Assembly: GCF_049446075.1 (NCBI RefSeq)
Contig: NZ_JBMSEB010000001.1
Span: 1,178,001 to 1,242,000, forward strand
Reading direction: 5' to 3'
Length of the DNA stretch: 64,000 nt
From: Humibacter sp049446075
GTDB taxonomy: Bacteria; Actinomycetota; Actinomycetes; Actinomycetales; Microbacteriaceae
Positions 50,784-59,819 of this stretch are shown piece after piece (within the stretch, counting starts at the first letter, position 1; every line of letters begins with the position of its first letter). Both the position numbers and the translations under genes were made by a program. The notes beneath the pieces are model-generated. The model did no database searches and was not told the origin of the DNA. It saw only the letters and a list, made by a program, of their open reading frames with translations.

Positions 50784-51926
50784 TCAGTGGCACCGAAGCA
50801 GCTCGACGAGCCGGGCATCCAGGCTCAGTCCCTGGAACTCGACCGTTTGGACGTCGAGGCGGCCCGTGTCGGCGACGCCGAACGGCCCACGGAAGTTCCA
50901 CAGTCCCCAGCCGATGCCGTGATCGCCGAGTACACCGAGCGACGCCTCGAGCCAGGCCAGTTCGATGTCGTGCGGAACGCCCGTGTACGAGCCCATCTCG
51001 CTCACGTGCACCGCGCCGCCCGCTTCGACGATTTCGATCCACGGCGCGAGGATGCGTTCGATGGCCCCGCGGTCCCAGACCGCCTGTGTCTGTCCCTCGA
51101 GGGGGACGTAGCCATCGCGCACGCCATCGTCGAGGGGCTGCACCAGGGGCCACGCGGGCTCCGCCTTCACGGGTTCGACCCAAGGGCAGTCGTAGTGGGT
51201 GATCGCGAACGGCTTGTAGAGGTGCACCGAAGTGATGACCTGCGGGTGGCGCGTCCACTCCTCGGGCGGCGGACGAAGGCCGGCGTCCCATCCCTCGAGC
51301 AGCACCAAGCGTTCGGCAGTCCGGCGCCAGATCGCCTCTGCCGATGGCCCGAACACCGACGTGAACGTCGAGTCGTCGAGCTGCGGCGGCTCGTTGAGCA
51401 GGTTGAAGCTCAGCGCCTCGGGCGGCACGTCGGCGTAGCGCTCAGCGATCAGCGACCAGTACTGCAGGAACAGCGCCTGGCGTTCTGGATCGGAGAACAG
51501 ATCCCCCGGCTCGGGCACATCGAAATGCGAGCGAGAGTTGACGCAGTAGCCGGGCGCACGGTGCAGGTTGAGGCAGACATGGATGCCGTACTTGCGCCCC
51601 AGCTCCACCGCGCGATCCAGAAGTGCGAACCGCGACGCGTCGATCGACTTCGAGAACGCGCCCTTGCCGAACCACAGGTACGAGGCAGGGATGCGCACCC
51701 AGGTGAAGCCGAGGTGCGCGATGGCTGCGAAATCGGATTCCTGGATGCCTTCACCCAGGCGGATCGGAAACTCCTCTGCCCACCGCGTGCTCGTGGAGAA
51801 CAGCTCGATCAGGTTGAACCCGCGCCAGTGCGAGGTGGACCTCGACTGCTGCGGGATGACGGCGGCCTCCGACGTTCGTGAGGGTGTGCCGCGATGGCCT
51901 GGTCGGGCGGCGGAAGACGGTTCCAT
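50784..51926 (-). CDS. Cytoplasmic glycoside hydrolase family 5-like glycosidase
   Basis: 380-residue (beta/alpha)8 hydrolase, no signal peptide. HWRGFNLIEL and FTWVRIPASYLWFG are the usual GH5 start, YGIHVCLNLHRAPGYCVN the third strand. The acid/base Glu is in LSFNLLNEP and the nucleophile Glu in VHVSEMGSYTG. Length and lack of export signal suggest it degrades imported oligosaccharides. It is divergent from the LacI-type gene, with a 16-bp palindrome between them. Confidence 0.9.
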   Translation of the reverse strand: MEPSSAARPGHRGTPSRTSEAAVIPQQSRSTSHWRGFNLIELFSTSTRWAEEFPIRLGEGIQESDFAAIAHLGFTWVRIPASYLWFGKGAFSKSIDASRFALLDRAVELGRKYGIHVCLNLHRAPGYCVNSRSHFDVPEPGDLFSDPERQALFLQYWSLIAERYADVPPEALSFNLLNEPPQLDDSTFTSVFGPSAEAIWRRTAERLVLLEGWDAGLRPPPEEWTRHPQVITSVHLYKPFAITHYDCPWVEPVKAEPAWPLVQPLDDGVRDGYVPLEGQTQAVWDRGAIERILAPWIEIVEAGGAVHVSEMGSYTGVPHDIELAWLEASLGVLGDHGIGWGLWNFRGPFGVADTGRLDVQTVEFQGLSLDARLVELLRCH

Positions 51927-51965
51927 GGATCACGCTCGTTCTCTTCTTGCCGGGTCGCGCCGGCC

Positions 51966-51981
51966 GCGCAACTGTTTTCGC
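51966..51981. promoter_or_regulatory. LacI-type operator, site 1
   Basis: GCGCAACTGTTTTCGC, an imperfect 16-bp palindrome approximating GCGCAAACGTTTGCGC. It lies in the region between the GH5 gene and the lacI-type gene and matches site 2 (53223-53238) in length and half-site. Likely bound by the adjacent LacI-family protein. Confidence 0.6.
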
Positions 51982-52129
51982 ACACGATCATGGCCCATCT
52001 TTCTGCCTACCCCAAACCGGGTGAGCAGGCGATGGGCCACGGGTTGCGCACCCGCTGCAGGCGGACCCGCCATGGGATCATTGAGCCGGCCCAGGCCGCG
52101 ATTCGCCTCGGTGCCGCGAAAGGGGCGCA

Positions 52130-53161
52130 ATGGACAAGCGCGCAAGCATGAGCGATGTCGCGTTGGCAGCCGGTGTGTCGATATCGACAGCCTCGCGTGC
52201 GCTCCGCGGTGTCGGCAGGATCTCGGCCGAGACCAGGGCACGTGTCGTGGAGACCGCCGCCCGGCTTCAATTCGAGCCAGACATGATCGCGCGGTCGTTC
52301 GTCACGGGCAAGAGCTACATCGTCGGCGTGCTCGCCGAGCAGGCTCTTGGCCGCTTCAGCATGCCCATCATCATGGGTGCGACCAACCACCTCGGGCGCG
52401 AGAACATCGCGGCCGTCGTGCTGGACGCCCAGGGCAGGCCCCGCATGCTATCGAGCTATCTCAAGCGCCTGCGTTCCCGCAGAATCGACGGCATTTTGGT
52501 CGTCGGCGACGACCCGAACCGAGCGAGCCTCGTGCTCTCGGAAGAGTTCTCCGTTCCCGTGGTCTTCGCGTCGTCGTCGGCGACGCCCGAGACCGACTTC
52601 GTCGTGGCGCCCAACAACAACGCAGCAGGCCGCATGGCTGCCGAGCACCTCGTCTCGCTGGGGCGCCGCAATATCGCGCACGTGACGGCATCCCTCGGCG
52701 AGGCGGCCGTCGCTGCGCGCTCGACCGGATTCGAGGACGCCCTGCGCGCCGCCGGGCTGCGGCTCGCGTTCGACTCGCCCTTCTTCGGCGCATACGACCA
52801 GAGTTGGGGCATGGAGGCGGCGCGGCGCATCCGCTCGTCGAACAGGCCTGTCGACGCGATCTTCGCTGGCAACGACGAGATCGCGGTCGGCCTGTTCTCG
52901 GCCTTCCATCGTGAGGGGATCCGTGTTCCCGACGACATCGCCATCGTCGGCTATGACAACAGGTTGAGCGAGGTGCCCAGGTCGGGCCACCCGCTCACCT
53001 CGTTCGATCCGCAACTGTCGAAGGTTGGCGAGGGAGCCGCCGCACGCCTGCTCGAGGTGCTCGGCGGCGAAGGAGAGCCGGGCATCGAATACGTCGAGCC
53101 CGAGCTCATCGTTGGTCGCTCGTCGACGGGGCCGACCCTGGAACCGTACGACCTGCTCTGA
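52130..53161 (+). CDS. LacI-family transcriptional regulator
   Basis: 343-residue repressor. N-terminal helix-turn-helix and hinge helix: MSDVALAAGVSISTASRALRGVGRISAETRARVVETAARLQFEPDMIARSF. The C-terminal periplasmic-binding-like domain starts at YIVGVLAEQALGRFSMPIIMG and includes DAIFAGNDEIAVGLFSAFHREGIRVPDDIAIVGYDN. Lies between two glycosidase genes and is flanked by two matching operators, so a sugar released by these enzymes is the probable inducer. Confidence 0.94.
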   Translation: MDKRASMSDVALAAGVSISTASRALRGVGRISAETRARVVETAARLQFEPDMIARSFVTGKSYIVGVLAEQALGRFSMPIIMGATNHLGRENIAAVVLDAQGRPRMLSSYLKRLRSRRIDGILVVGDDPNRASLVLSEEFSVPVVFASSSATPETDFVVAPNNNAAGRMAAEHLVSLGRRNIAHVTASLGEAAVAARSTGFEDALRAAGLRLAFDSPFFGAYDQSWGMEAARRIRSSNRPVDAIFAGNDEIAVGLFSAFHREGIRVPDDIAIVGYDNRLSEVPRSGHPLTSFDPQLSKVGEGAAARLLEVLGGEGEPGIEYVEPELIVGRSSTGPTLEPYDLL

Positions 53162-53222
53162 GCCACTGGCGTGGGTGAACGGGCGGCCGGTGTCGGCCGC
53201 AGGCTCATTCATCCGCCCTCTT

Positions 53223-53238
53223 GCGCAAACGCTTGTGC
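53223..53238. promoter_or_regulatory. LacI-type operator, site 2
   Basis: GCGCAAACGCTTGTGC, 16-bp palindrome with central CG, located 139 bases before the secreted glycosidase gene. Half-sites GCGCAAAC and GCACAAGC match those of site 1 (GCGCAACT and GCGAAAAC). Together they define a shared consensus. Confidence 0.65.
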
Positions 53239-53376
53239 ACGGGCAAGAATGCCCTTGTAGCCCGGCGAGCCGCCACAAGCGTCCCAATCGCCCGCCGGAC
53301 CTGGGCGAGTCCGATCAACCGGTTTCGCTCCGCGTATCCGCACAACACCCACCATTCCGAACGATGGAGTTCGCGC

Positions 53377-55704
53377 ATGAAAAGGCGCTCGCTGTACCTC
53401 ATAACCTCGATGATCGCGATGGGCACACTCGTGGTGCCGCTCTCCGCGCAGGCCGTTGCACATCCCAACGCGGCAGGCGCGCGGGCGGCAGCACCGTCGA
53501 CCTCGGCCCCGCCAGGTGATTGCCCGGCCTCGACGCCGAACCCGACGAGCGACAACGTGACCGACTACCAGTTGGATACGAACACCGTCGCGCCCGGCAG
53601 GTGGTCGTACGAGGCGATCAACAGCGACGACACGGTGAGCATGCTCCAGAAGGGCGGGACCGGCGCCTTCGCCGCCGACGAATGGGCCCTCGACCTGAAC
53701 AAGCCCGAGCACGCCTGGTACGTGAAGGCCGACGGCTCGATCGGTACGGACTGGCGTCCGATCACCGAGACGTACACGGTTCCGGATGCCGCCGACGGCA
53801 AGTCCGTGCACGTGACCGGGTCGTTCACCTCTCCCGGAGGCCGTTTCCGCGTGCTTCTCGCCCACGACGGCGACTCGAGCGCCATCTCGGGTCCGTATCA
53901 GGAGCTGTTCAGCTACACCGGCACCTCGACCACCTTCGACAAGACATTCACCGCGGCCAAGGGCGACGACATCCTCTTCGTGAGCGATTCGGTGCAGACC
54001 TGGTGGGTCGCCGGCCAGCTCAAGGCGACCGTCACCTCGGACGTGAACCAGCCTGCCGCCGTGGTCACGTCCACGCCGTCGCCGGGAACCATCGACGCCG
54101 GGAAGAGCGTCGCGCTGGCGAGCAAGACGTCGGATGCCTGCATCCGGTACACGACGGACGGCAGTGACCCGCTCACCTCCTCCACAGCAGCCGTGTACAG
54201 CAAGCCCATCGTCATCACCGACGACACGGACATCAAGGCCGTGGCGATCGGCAAAGGCGGAGCCCCAAGCCCTGTCGCCGACCTGCCGTTCGTGCTGAAC
54301 GAGCCGTTCCGCGCCTTCGCGGGCGAGAACCAGGGGCCGACCTCCGGCGGACTCGTGGCCGGCATGCAGTGGGACAGGCAGGACTTCGACTGGGGAACCG
54401 TCGAGCCGGCCAAGGGACAGATCGACAAGGATGCCCTCGCCAAGTACGTGCAGCAGTTCACCGACGCAAAGGCGCACGGTGAGACGATCCTTCCCGTTCT
54501 CGACTACACGGCAGGCTGGGCGGCGAACACCACCGGCTACAGCTACGAGTTCCACGGTAAGACGTACATCTATGGACCGGTCCTGAGCACGGAGGGTTAC
54601 AACTTCAACCGCGAGCTCATCACGAAGGACTCGTCGGGCAAGGTGCTCTCGGATGAGACGGTGCAGACCAACATCGGCCGTACTCCCCCGCAGAACCCGC
54701 AGGACTTCGCGAATTTCGTGAAGCTCGCCGTCGACACCCTGAAGCCGCTCGGCATCACGTACTTCCAGGTGTGGAACGAGGCCTACCCGGGCTCCGGCTT
54801 CTGGGAGGGCGGTATGGACCAGTACATGCAGGACATCCAGCTGCCCGCCTCGAAGGTCATCCATGACGCCGGCGTGAAGCTCGTGTACGGCGGATGGATC
54901 TGCGGTGCCCCGCTCAGCGAGTACATCGCGCTCCTCGACAAGTGGCACGCCTGGAAGTCGATCGACGTCTACGACATGCACTACATGCCGATCGGCACGA
55001 TGCAGACGCTGTACGCCGCCGCCCAGAAGCGCGGGATCAAGAACCCCTCGATCTGGCAGACGGAACTCGGATTCACGACGGAAGACAAGTTCTTCGCCGA
55101 CATCTACCCGCGGGTGTTCCACTGGGCGCTGTCCAAGGGCGGGCAGAACCTCGATCAGTTCAAGCTGCTCTACTTCGCCGACTGGGCTCCGAACGACCCC
55201 GCAGCGTTCGGGTACAACCGCGCGATCAAGAGCGGGAACGACCTGAGCACCAAGGGCAAGACGCTGGTCACGTTGGCCGGGCTGCTACGGGGCTCGAAGG
55301 CGACGACCTACGACAGCTTCACGACTGACCCCGGTCTGAAGCCGGAGATGAACGAGGCGCTGTCGACGGCCAACGGCTTCCTGCTCGACGACAAGCGCAT
55401 CGTGCTCGCCATCGATCTGAAGCGTCAGAACCAGGCGGACATCTTCGAGGATCAGACGACGGGTGACACGATCCACCTCGACTTCGGAACGCCGACCATG
55501 TCGGTCACGCTCCGCAACGTGCACAACGTGAAGTCGTTGGATCGCGTCGACCTGCTCGGCAATCACACGCCGCTGACCTGGAAGAGCGTCGGGCACAACG
55601 CCATCCAGGTTCAGGTTCCGATCATCGACGCGGATCCGACCGTCCACGCCTTGAACCAGACCGAGAACGAGGACGTCTTCTACCTCTCCGTCAACCAGGG
55701 GTGA
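53377..55704 (+). CDS. Secreted multidomain glycoside hydrolase (clan A, GH39-like)
   Basis: 775 residues. Signal peptide MKRRSLYLITSMIAMGTLVV with cleavage near AQA (residue 26). Residues ~45-225: a jelly-roll, probable carbohydrate-binding module. ~230-305: a chitobiase-type C-terminal Ig-like domain (PSPGTIDAGKSVALAS, CIRYTTDGSDPLTSST). ~310-775: a TIM barrel with acid/base Glu in YFQVWNEAYPG and candidate nucleophile Glu in IWQTELGFTTED, plus a trailing beta domain. The order and motifs resemble GH39/GH30-type enzymes; the family number is tentative. Acts outside the cell on a polysaccharide; the LacI site upstream and cytosolic GH5 suggest a two-step pathway. Confidence 0.88.
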   Translation: MKRRSLYLITSMIAMGTLVVPLSAQAVAHPNAAGARAAAPSTSAPPGDCPASTPNPTSDNVTDYQLDTNTVAPGRWSYEAINSDDTVSMLQKGGTGAFAADEWALDLNKPEHAWYVKADGSIGTDWRPITETYTVPDAADGKSVHVTGSFTSPGGRFRVLLAHDGDSSAISGPYQELFSYTGTSTTFDKTFTAAKGDDILFVSDSVQTWWVAGQLKATVTSDVNQPAAVVTSTPSPGTIDAGKSVALASKTSDACIRYTTDGSDPLTSSTAAVYSKPIVITDDTDIKAVAIGKGGAPSPVADLPFVLNEPFRAFAGENQGPTSGGLVAGMQWDRQDFDWGTVEPAKGQIDKDALAKYVQQFTDAKAHGETILPVLDYTAGWAANTTGYSYEFHGKTYIYGPVLSTEGYNFNRELITKDSSGKVLSDETVQTNIGRTPPQNPQDFANFVKLAVDTLKPLGITYFQVWNEAYPGSGFWEGGMDQYMQDIQLPASKVIHDAGVKLVYGGWICGAPLSEYIALLDKWHAWKSIDVYDMHYMPIGTMQTLYAAAQKRGIKNPSIWQTELGFTTEDKFFADIYPRVFHWALSKGGQNLDQFKLLYFADWAPNDPAAFGYNRAIKSGNDLSTKGKTLVTLAGLLRGSKATTYDSFTTDPGLKPEMNEALSTANGFLLDDKRIVLAIDLKRQNQADIFEDQTTGDTIHLDFGTPTMSVTLRNVHNVKSLDRVDLLGNHTPLTWKSVGHNAIQVQVPIIDADPTVHALNQTENEDVFYLSVNQG

Positions 55705-55713
55705 GACCCAGTA

Positions 55714-55756
55714 GACCGGTCGTCCGTTCGGCACGCTGCCGAACGGACGACCGGTC
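55714..55756. terminator. Perfect 20-bp hairpin terminator
   Basis: Arms 55714-55733 and 55737-55756 are perfectly complementary over 20 bp with a CGC loop. Starts 10 bases after the glycosidase stop. No U-run follows. It is the strongest hairpin in the window and could also stop leftward transcription arriving from 55911. Confidence 0.85.
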
Positions 55757-55910
55757 CATCCATGTACGCGCGCCGCGGTGCAGGGGTGTCAGTGTCCGAC
55801 GGTGAAGCGCCTGTTCTTCGGTCACCACCACCTCCCCGCCGGTGCGATGCGTTCCGGTCTCCTCGCCGGGCTGATGGCGATCTTCGTTTCGGTCGCTCTC
55901 GTCGAGCGCT

Positions 55911-56588
55911 CTAGGCGACTGCTCTGCGCGAGTGCACGACGGCGAGCAGCGCACCCGTCACGCCCTCCCACTCGCCGGTCAGGATGCCGTCGCCGTCGTC
56001 CGGCTCAGCGTCGCCGGATGCGGCGAGATTGCGCACCACGCGCACCTGAACGTCGCCGGCGTCCACGACCGTGGCGGTGACGTCGGTGGTAGCGCTCACG
56101 GCAGCAGCGGATGCGGGAGTGGCAGGCACGCGCGCCTCCGGATGTCCGCTGCCGCGCGCGTGGGCATCCCCTGCCCGCGCGGTGCGCACGCCGTTCTCCT
56201 CGTAGTACAGCTCGACCTCGCGGTCGCCGGTGACCACAGTGCGGACCAGCTCTGCGAGATACACGGGATCACCCGTCGCGTCGTACACCCAACGCGTGCC
56301 GAGAACGCTGTGCTGCAAGGTGCCGATGAAGGCGGGCTCGCCGCCGTCGAGCGGTGCCTCCCGATACGTGAGCGGAATCTGCAGCAACGAGACGTCCCCG
56401 GCTGTGCTGCACCGAACGAGCAGCGTCTCGATGCCCACCTTTCCGGCAGGGTCGTCGAAACGGAACGCGGCTGCACGCTCTAGCGAACCAGGGTCCGCGC
56501 CTTCCGGCCAGAACGGCTGCGCCGTGATCCAGCCTGCGACGAGCTCGAGCTTCGAAGGAACCAGACTCGCGTGATGGATGAGGGCCAT
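55911..56588 (-). CDS. Stand-alone maltokinase N-terminal cap-like protein
   Basis: 225 residues. It begins MALIHHASLVPSKLELVAGWI and has FWPEGADPGSLERAAAFRFDDPAGKVGIETLLVR, then LTYREAPLDGGEPAFIGTLQHSVLGTRWVYDATGDPVYLAELV. This pattern is the beta-rich N-terminal cap of maltokinase (Pep2/Mak1), here without any kinase domain. In actinobacteria such solo proteins are often mislabelled branching enzyme. The C-terminal ~70 residues are low complexity. ATG 56588 is where homology begins. Confidence 0.85.
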   Translation of the reverse strand: MALIHHASLVPSKLELVAGWITAQPFWPEGADPGSLERAAAFRFDDPAGKVGIETLLVRCSTAGDVSLLQIPLTYREAPLDGGEPAFIGTLQHSVLGTRWVYDATGDPVYLAELVRTVVTGDREVELYYEENGVRTARAGDAHARGSGHPEARVPATPASAAAVSATTDVTATVVDAGDVQVRVVRNLAASGDAEPDDGDGILTGEWEGVTGALLAVVHSRRAVA

Positions 56589-56660
56589 GCGCCAACCCTG
56601 GCACACGCGCGCCGTGGCCGGTCCTCGGCATGCTTCCGCGTCTCGTCCTACGCTCGAGAT

Positions 56661-57056
56661 ATGACGTCTACCTGGAGCGAACAGGAACTGCAGACCATCG
56701 GCACCGAGCACGACGTCGTGCTGGCGTCCCGCCGCTCAGACGGATCTCCGGGGCGCGGAACGACGATCTGGATCGTCCGAGTGGGCGACGATGTGTTCGT
56801 TCGCTCGGCACATGGGCGGGGCAACAAGTGGTTCGCGCGTGCAACCGCGGCCGGCTCGGGCCGCATCACGATCGGCGATGTCTCACGCGACGTCGTTTTC
56901 GAGGATGTGTCGAACGGCGCGTCGAACGCGGTGGACCATGCCGAGCTCGATCGTGCCTACCACGGCAAGTACGACGGCAAGTACCCCAAGGAGTACATCG
57001 ACCCGGTCGTCGACGAGGAATCGCACGGCGCGACGCTTCGGCTCCTTCCGGCATGA
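56661..57056 (+). CDS. DUF2255 family protein
   Basis: 131 residues. WSEQELQTIGTEHDVVLASRRSDGSPGRGTTIWIVRVGDDVFVRSAHGRGNKWFARA is typical of DUF2255, a split-barrel family related to flavin/F420-binding nitroreductase-like folds. The C-terminal AYHGKYDGKYPKEYIDPVVDEESHGATLRLLP is also conserved. Function unproven. The stop overlaps the start of the phosphotransferase frame (ATGA). Confidence 0.92.
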   Translation: MTSTWSEQELQTIGTEHDVVLASRRSDGSPGRGTTIWIVRVGDDVFVRSAHGRGNKWFARATAAGSGRITIGDVSRDVVFEDVSNGASNAVDHAELDRAYHGKYDGKYPKEYIDPVVDEESHGATLRLLPA

Positions 57057-58026
57057 GTCACGGCGCCGAACCGGGCGGTCAGCTGGAGGCGTCGCACACG
57101 CAAGCCCGCATGCACGACGGACAGGTGGACGTGGATGTCGCAACGGTGGCGGCCCTCATAGCCCGGCAGTTCCCTGAATGGTCGGGCCTGCCTGTACGGC
57201 CGGCGCCCAGCTCAGGCACGGTCAACGCGATCTTCCGCGTCGGCGACGGCCTTGCCGCTCGCCTGCCGCTCGTCGTGGACGATCCGCAGACGGCCGACGC
57301 CGTGATGCGCCGCGAAGCGGATGCCGCACGCGAGTTCGCCCTCGTCACGAGGTTCCCTGCGCCCATGACGACGGCGATGGGCGCTCCAGGAGCGGGCTAT
57401 CCCGGACCGTGGTGCATCACCACGTGGATCGAAGGCGAGCCGGCGACACCGGATGCCCTCGCGCACTCCCCCGAGTTCGCCGGAGACATCGCCGCTCTCA
57501 TCCGCGAGCTCCGCGCCGCACCCGTCGGCGGGACCAAGGTCGGGGCCGCGGAGGTGACCTGCGCGACCACGACGAATGGATGGCCACGTGCATCCGTCAA
57601 AGTGAGGGGCTGCTGGCCGTCGACCAGTTGGCCGCCACGTGGGCCGCATTCCGGGAACTGCCAAGAGACGCCCCGAACGTCATGTCGCACACCGACCTGA
57701 TCCCCGCCAACCTGCTCGTGTCGAACGGGCGCCTGGCGGGTGTGCTCGACGTCGGCGGCTTCCAGCCCGCCGACCCGGCACTCGACCTCGTCGCAGCATG
57801 GCATCTGTTCGAGGAACCCGCGCGTGGTGAGTTGCGCGCTGCGTTGCGCGACGGCATCCGGCCCGACGGGGACGAGGAACTCGAGTGGGCACGCGGAGCC
57901 GCGTGGGCCTTCGAACAGGCGATGGGCCTTGTGTGGTACTACCGGAACAGCAACCCGGCGATGAGTGCGCTGGGCCGCAGCACGCTGCGGCGGATCCTGG
58001 CGTCCGGCATCGTTTCCAGGCTCTGA
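57053..58026 (+). pseudogene. Aminoglycoside phosphotransferase-family gene with an internal frameshift
   Basis: The start (ATG 57053, overlapping the DUF2255 stop) gives a frame with SSGTVNAIFRVGDGLAARLP, the kinase glycine-rich strand, up to ELRAAPVGG. The family continues with GRGGDLRDHDEWMATC, but here that sequence lies in another frame, followed there by the catalytic loop SHTDLIPANLLV and metal loop LDVGGFQPADPALDLVAAW to the stop at 58026. Loss of one base near 57525-57545 explains the break. Either a decayed gene, a recent mutation or a sequencing error; downstream sequence shows no further damage. Confidence 0.85.
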
Positions 58027-58074
58027 CGCGCAGGCGCGAGACACGAACCACGACCCGAAGCGAACGGAGCAGCG

Positions 58075-58503
58075 ATGGAGCTCGACGAGAAGCAGCGGAC
58101 GTTCCTGGAGACCCACCACGCGGCCGCGATGATCACGATCGCCGGCGACGGCATGCCGAAGGCGGTTCGCGTCGGCGTCGCACTCGTGCAGGGGCGCATC
58201 TGGAGCAGCGGCACCGCCGATCGAGTACGCACCAAGAGACTGAGGCGCGACCCCAGGTGCTCGCTGTTCGTCTTCGACCAGGGCTACTCCTACCTCACCG
58301 TCGAGTCCACGGTCACACTGCTCGAGGGAGCGGATGCGGCGCGCCAGAACCTGCAGCTGTTCCGCGTGATGCAGCACAGGCCGGCTGGCACTCTGAGCTG
58401 GTTCGGCCAGGAGCTGGATGAGGAGGCGTTCGTCGCCCGCATGGTCGAGGAGGAGCGGCTCATCTACCAGTTCGAGCCGAAGCGGGTGTACGGACCGGCC
58501 TGA
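58075..58503 (+). CDS. PPOX-class F420-dependent oxidoreductase
   Basis: 142-residue split-barrel protein of the pyridoxamine-5'-phosphate-oxidase-like superfamily. MELDEKQRTFLETHHAAAMITIAGDGMPKAVRVGVALVQGRIW, then TKRLRRDPRCSLFVF and YSYLTVESTVTLLEG are typical of the F420-binding branch. RIWSSGT contacts the cofactor phosphate in relatives. Cofactor and substrate are not provable from sequence, but F420 is made by genes 15-25 kb to the left. Confidence 0.9.
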   Translation: MELDEKQRTFLETHHAAAMITIAGDGMPKAVRVGVALVQGRIWSSGTADRVRTKRLRRDPRCSLFVFDQGYSYLTVESTVTLLEGADAARQNLQLFRVMQHRPAGTLSWFGQELDEEAFVARMVEEERLIYQFEPKRVYGPA

Positions 58504-58591
58504 CCCGGCGGCCCGCCTCCCGGCAGCGCTACGCTCGAACCATCCCGCCCGCCCGCACACCAGCCGGGCCCTTCGGCGGCGAAAGGATGCC

Positions 58592-59701
58592 ATGGCCGAG
58601 ACCACAGACAGCCGCGTGGCCGTCTACATCGACTTCGACAACATCGTGATCTCGCGGTACGACCAGGTGAACGGGCGCGGGTCGTTCCAGCGCGACCGCG
58701 TGCGGCAGCTCGATGCAAGCCCTGGGCAGCAACGCGGGGAGGAGCAGGCATCCGAATCGTCCATCACGGCCAAGCTCGCGGCTGCAACCGTCGATGTCGG
58801 GGCAGTGATCGACTTCGCCGCATCGTTCGGCACCCTCGTGCTCACCAGGGCATACGCCGACTGGTCGGCAGCGGTGAACGCCGAGTACAGGCATCAGCTG
58901 GTCGGCCGCGCCGTCGACCTCGTGCAGCTCTTTCCCGCGGCGGCGTATGCCAAGAACGGCGCGGACATCCGCCTGGCCGTCGACGCCGTCGAGGACATGT
59001 TCCGGCTGCCCGACCTCACGCACGTCGTGATCGTCGCAGGTGACAGTGACTACGTTCCGCTGGCGCAACGCTGCAAACGGCTCGGCAGGTATGTCGTGGG
59101 CATCGGCGTCGCCGGCTCGACGAGTCGCACGCTCGCCGCCGCGTGCGACGAGTTCTACACCTACGACGCGCTGCCAGGGGTCGAACGACCGGCACAGCCG
59201 AAACGCGCCCAGCCCGTGCAGGAGGCCGGCGAACCGAGTGCCGCACCGAAGGCATCCGGCGGCCGCGCCACGGCTGGGAAGGGCTCCCGCAAGAGTGCGA
59301 CGACTCCGCCCGAACCGGTCGCCGAGCCTCAGACCCCGCAAGAGGCGCAGACCCAGGAAGAGGCGCGCGCCGAGGCGGAGGACGCCGAGGACGCAGCCCG
59401 CGACCCGCAGGAGGAGGCGACGCGCCTGCTCGATCGCGCGCTGCGCATCGGGCACGAGAAGGACGACTCCGAGTGGCTGCATTCCTCTGCGGTGAAATCG
59501 CAGATCAAGCGCATGGATCCTTCGTTCAGCGAGAAGCAGCTGGGCTACCGCTCGTTCTCGGACTTCATCAAGTCGCGCACCGAGATCGCCGAGCTCGACG
59601 ACAGCAGCACCGCCCAGCTCGTGAGGCTGAAACCGCAACCAGAGCAGCAGCCGGAACAGCCGGCGGCCCCGAAGCGGCAGGCCAGGCGCGCGAAGGGCTG
59701 A
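58592..59701 (+). CDS. NYN-domain nuclease-like protein with C-terminal OST-HTH/LOTUS domain
   Basis: 369 residues. N-terminal NYN (PIN-like) domain about 1-190: RVAVYIDFDNIVISRYDQV, FAASFGTLVLTRAYADWS, KNGADIRLAVDAVEDMF, VVIVAGDSDYVPLAQRCKRLGRYVVGIG. The Asp residues in DFDN, GADIRLAVD and AGDSDY form the predicted metal-dependent RNase site. An acidic disordered linker (about 205-300) leads to an OST-HTH/LOTUS domain (about 300-355: EWLHSSAVKSQIKRMDPSFSEKQLGYRSFSDFIKSR), an RNA-binding winged helix. Common in actinobacteria; RNA target unknown. Confidence 0.93.
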   Translation: MAETTDSRVAVYIDFDNIVISRYDQVNGRGSFQRDRVRQLDASPGQQRGEEQASESSITAKLAAATVDVGAVIDFAASFGTLVLTRAYADWSAAVNAEYRHQLVGRAVDLVQLFPAAAYAKNGADIRLAVDAVEDMFRLPDLTHVVIVAGDSDYVPLAQRCKRLGRYVVGIGVAGSTSRTLAAACDEFYTYDALPGVERPAQPKRAQPVQEAGEPSAAPKASGGRATAGKGSRKSATTPPEPVAEPQTPQEAQTQEEARAEAEDAEDAARDPQEEATRLLDRALRIGHEKDDSEWLHSSAVKSQIKRMDPSFSEKQLGYRSFSDFIKSRTEIAELDDSSTAQLVRLKPQPEQQPEQPAAPKRQARRAKG

Positions 59702-59819
59702 TCGCCGACCCGTGGCGGCGCCCGCACAAAACGGCGTGCACGAGGTGTCAACCCCTGCATCGCCGGCCGGATGGTCCGTAGACCTTTCAAGCGAGAGAAC
59801 TCGTCACGAAAGGTGGACC

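Noticed and set aside
53209..55122. 637-codon frame antisense to the secreted glycosidase
   Set aside because: Antisense shadow; no start signal and no recognisable domain.
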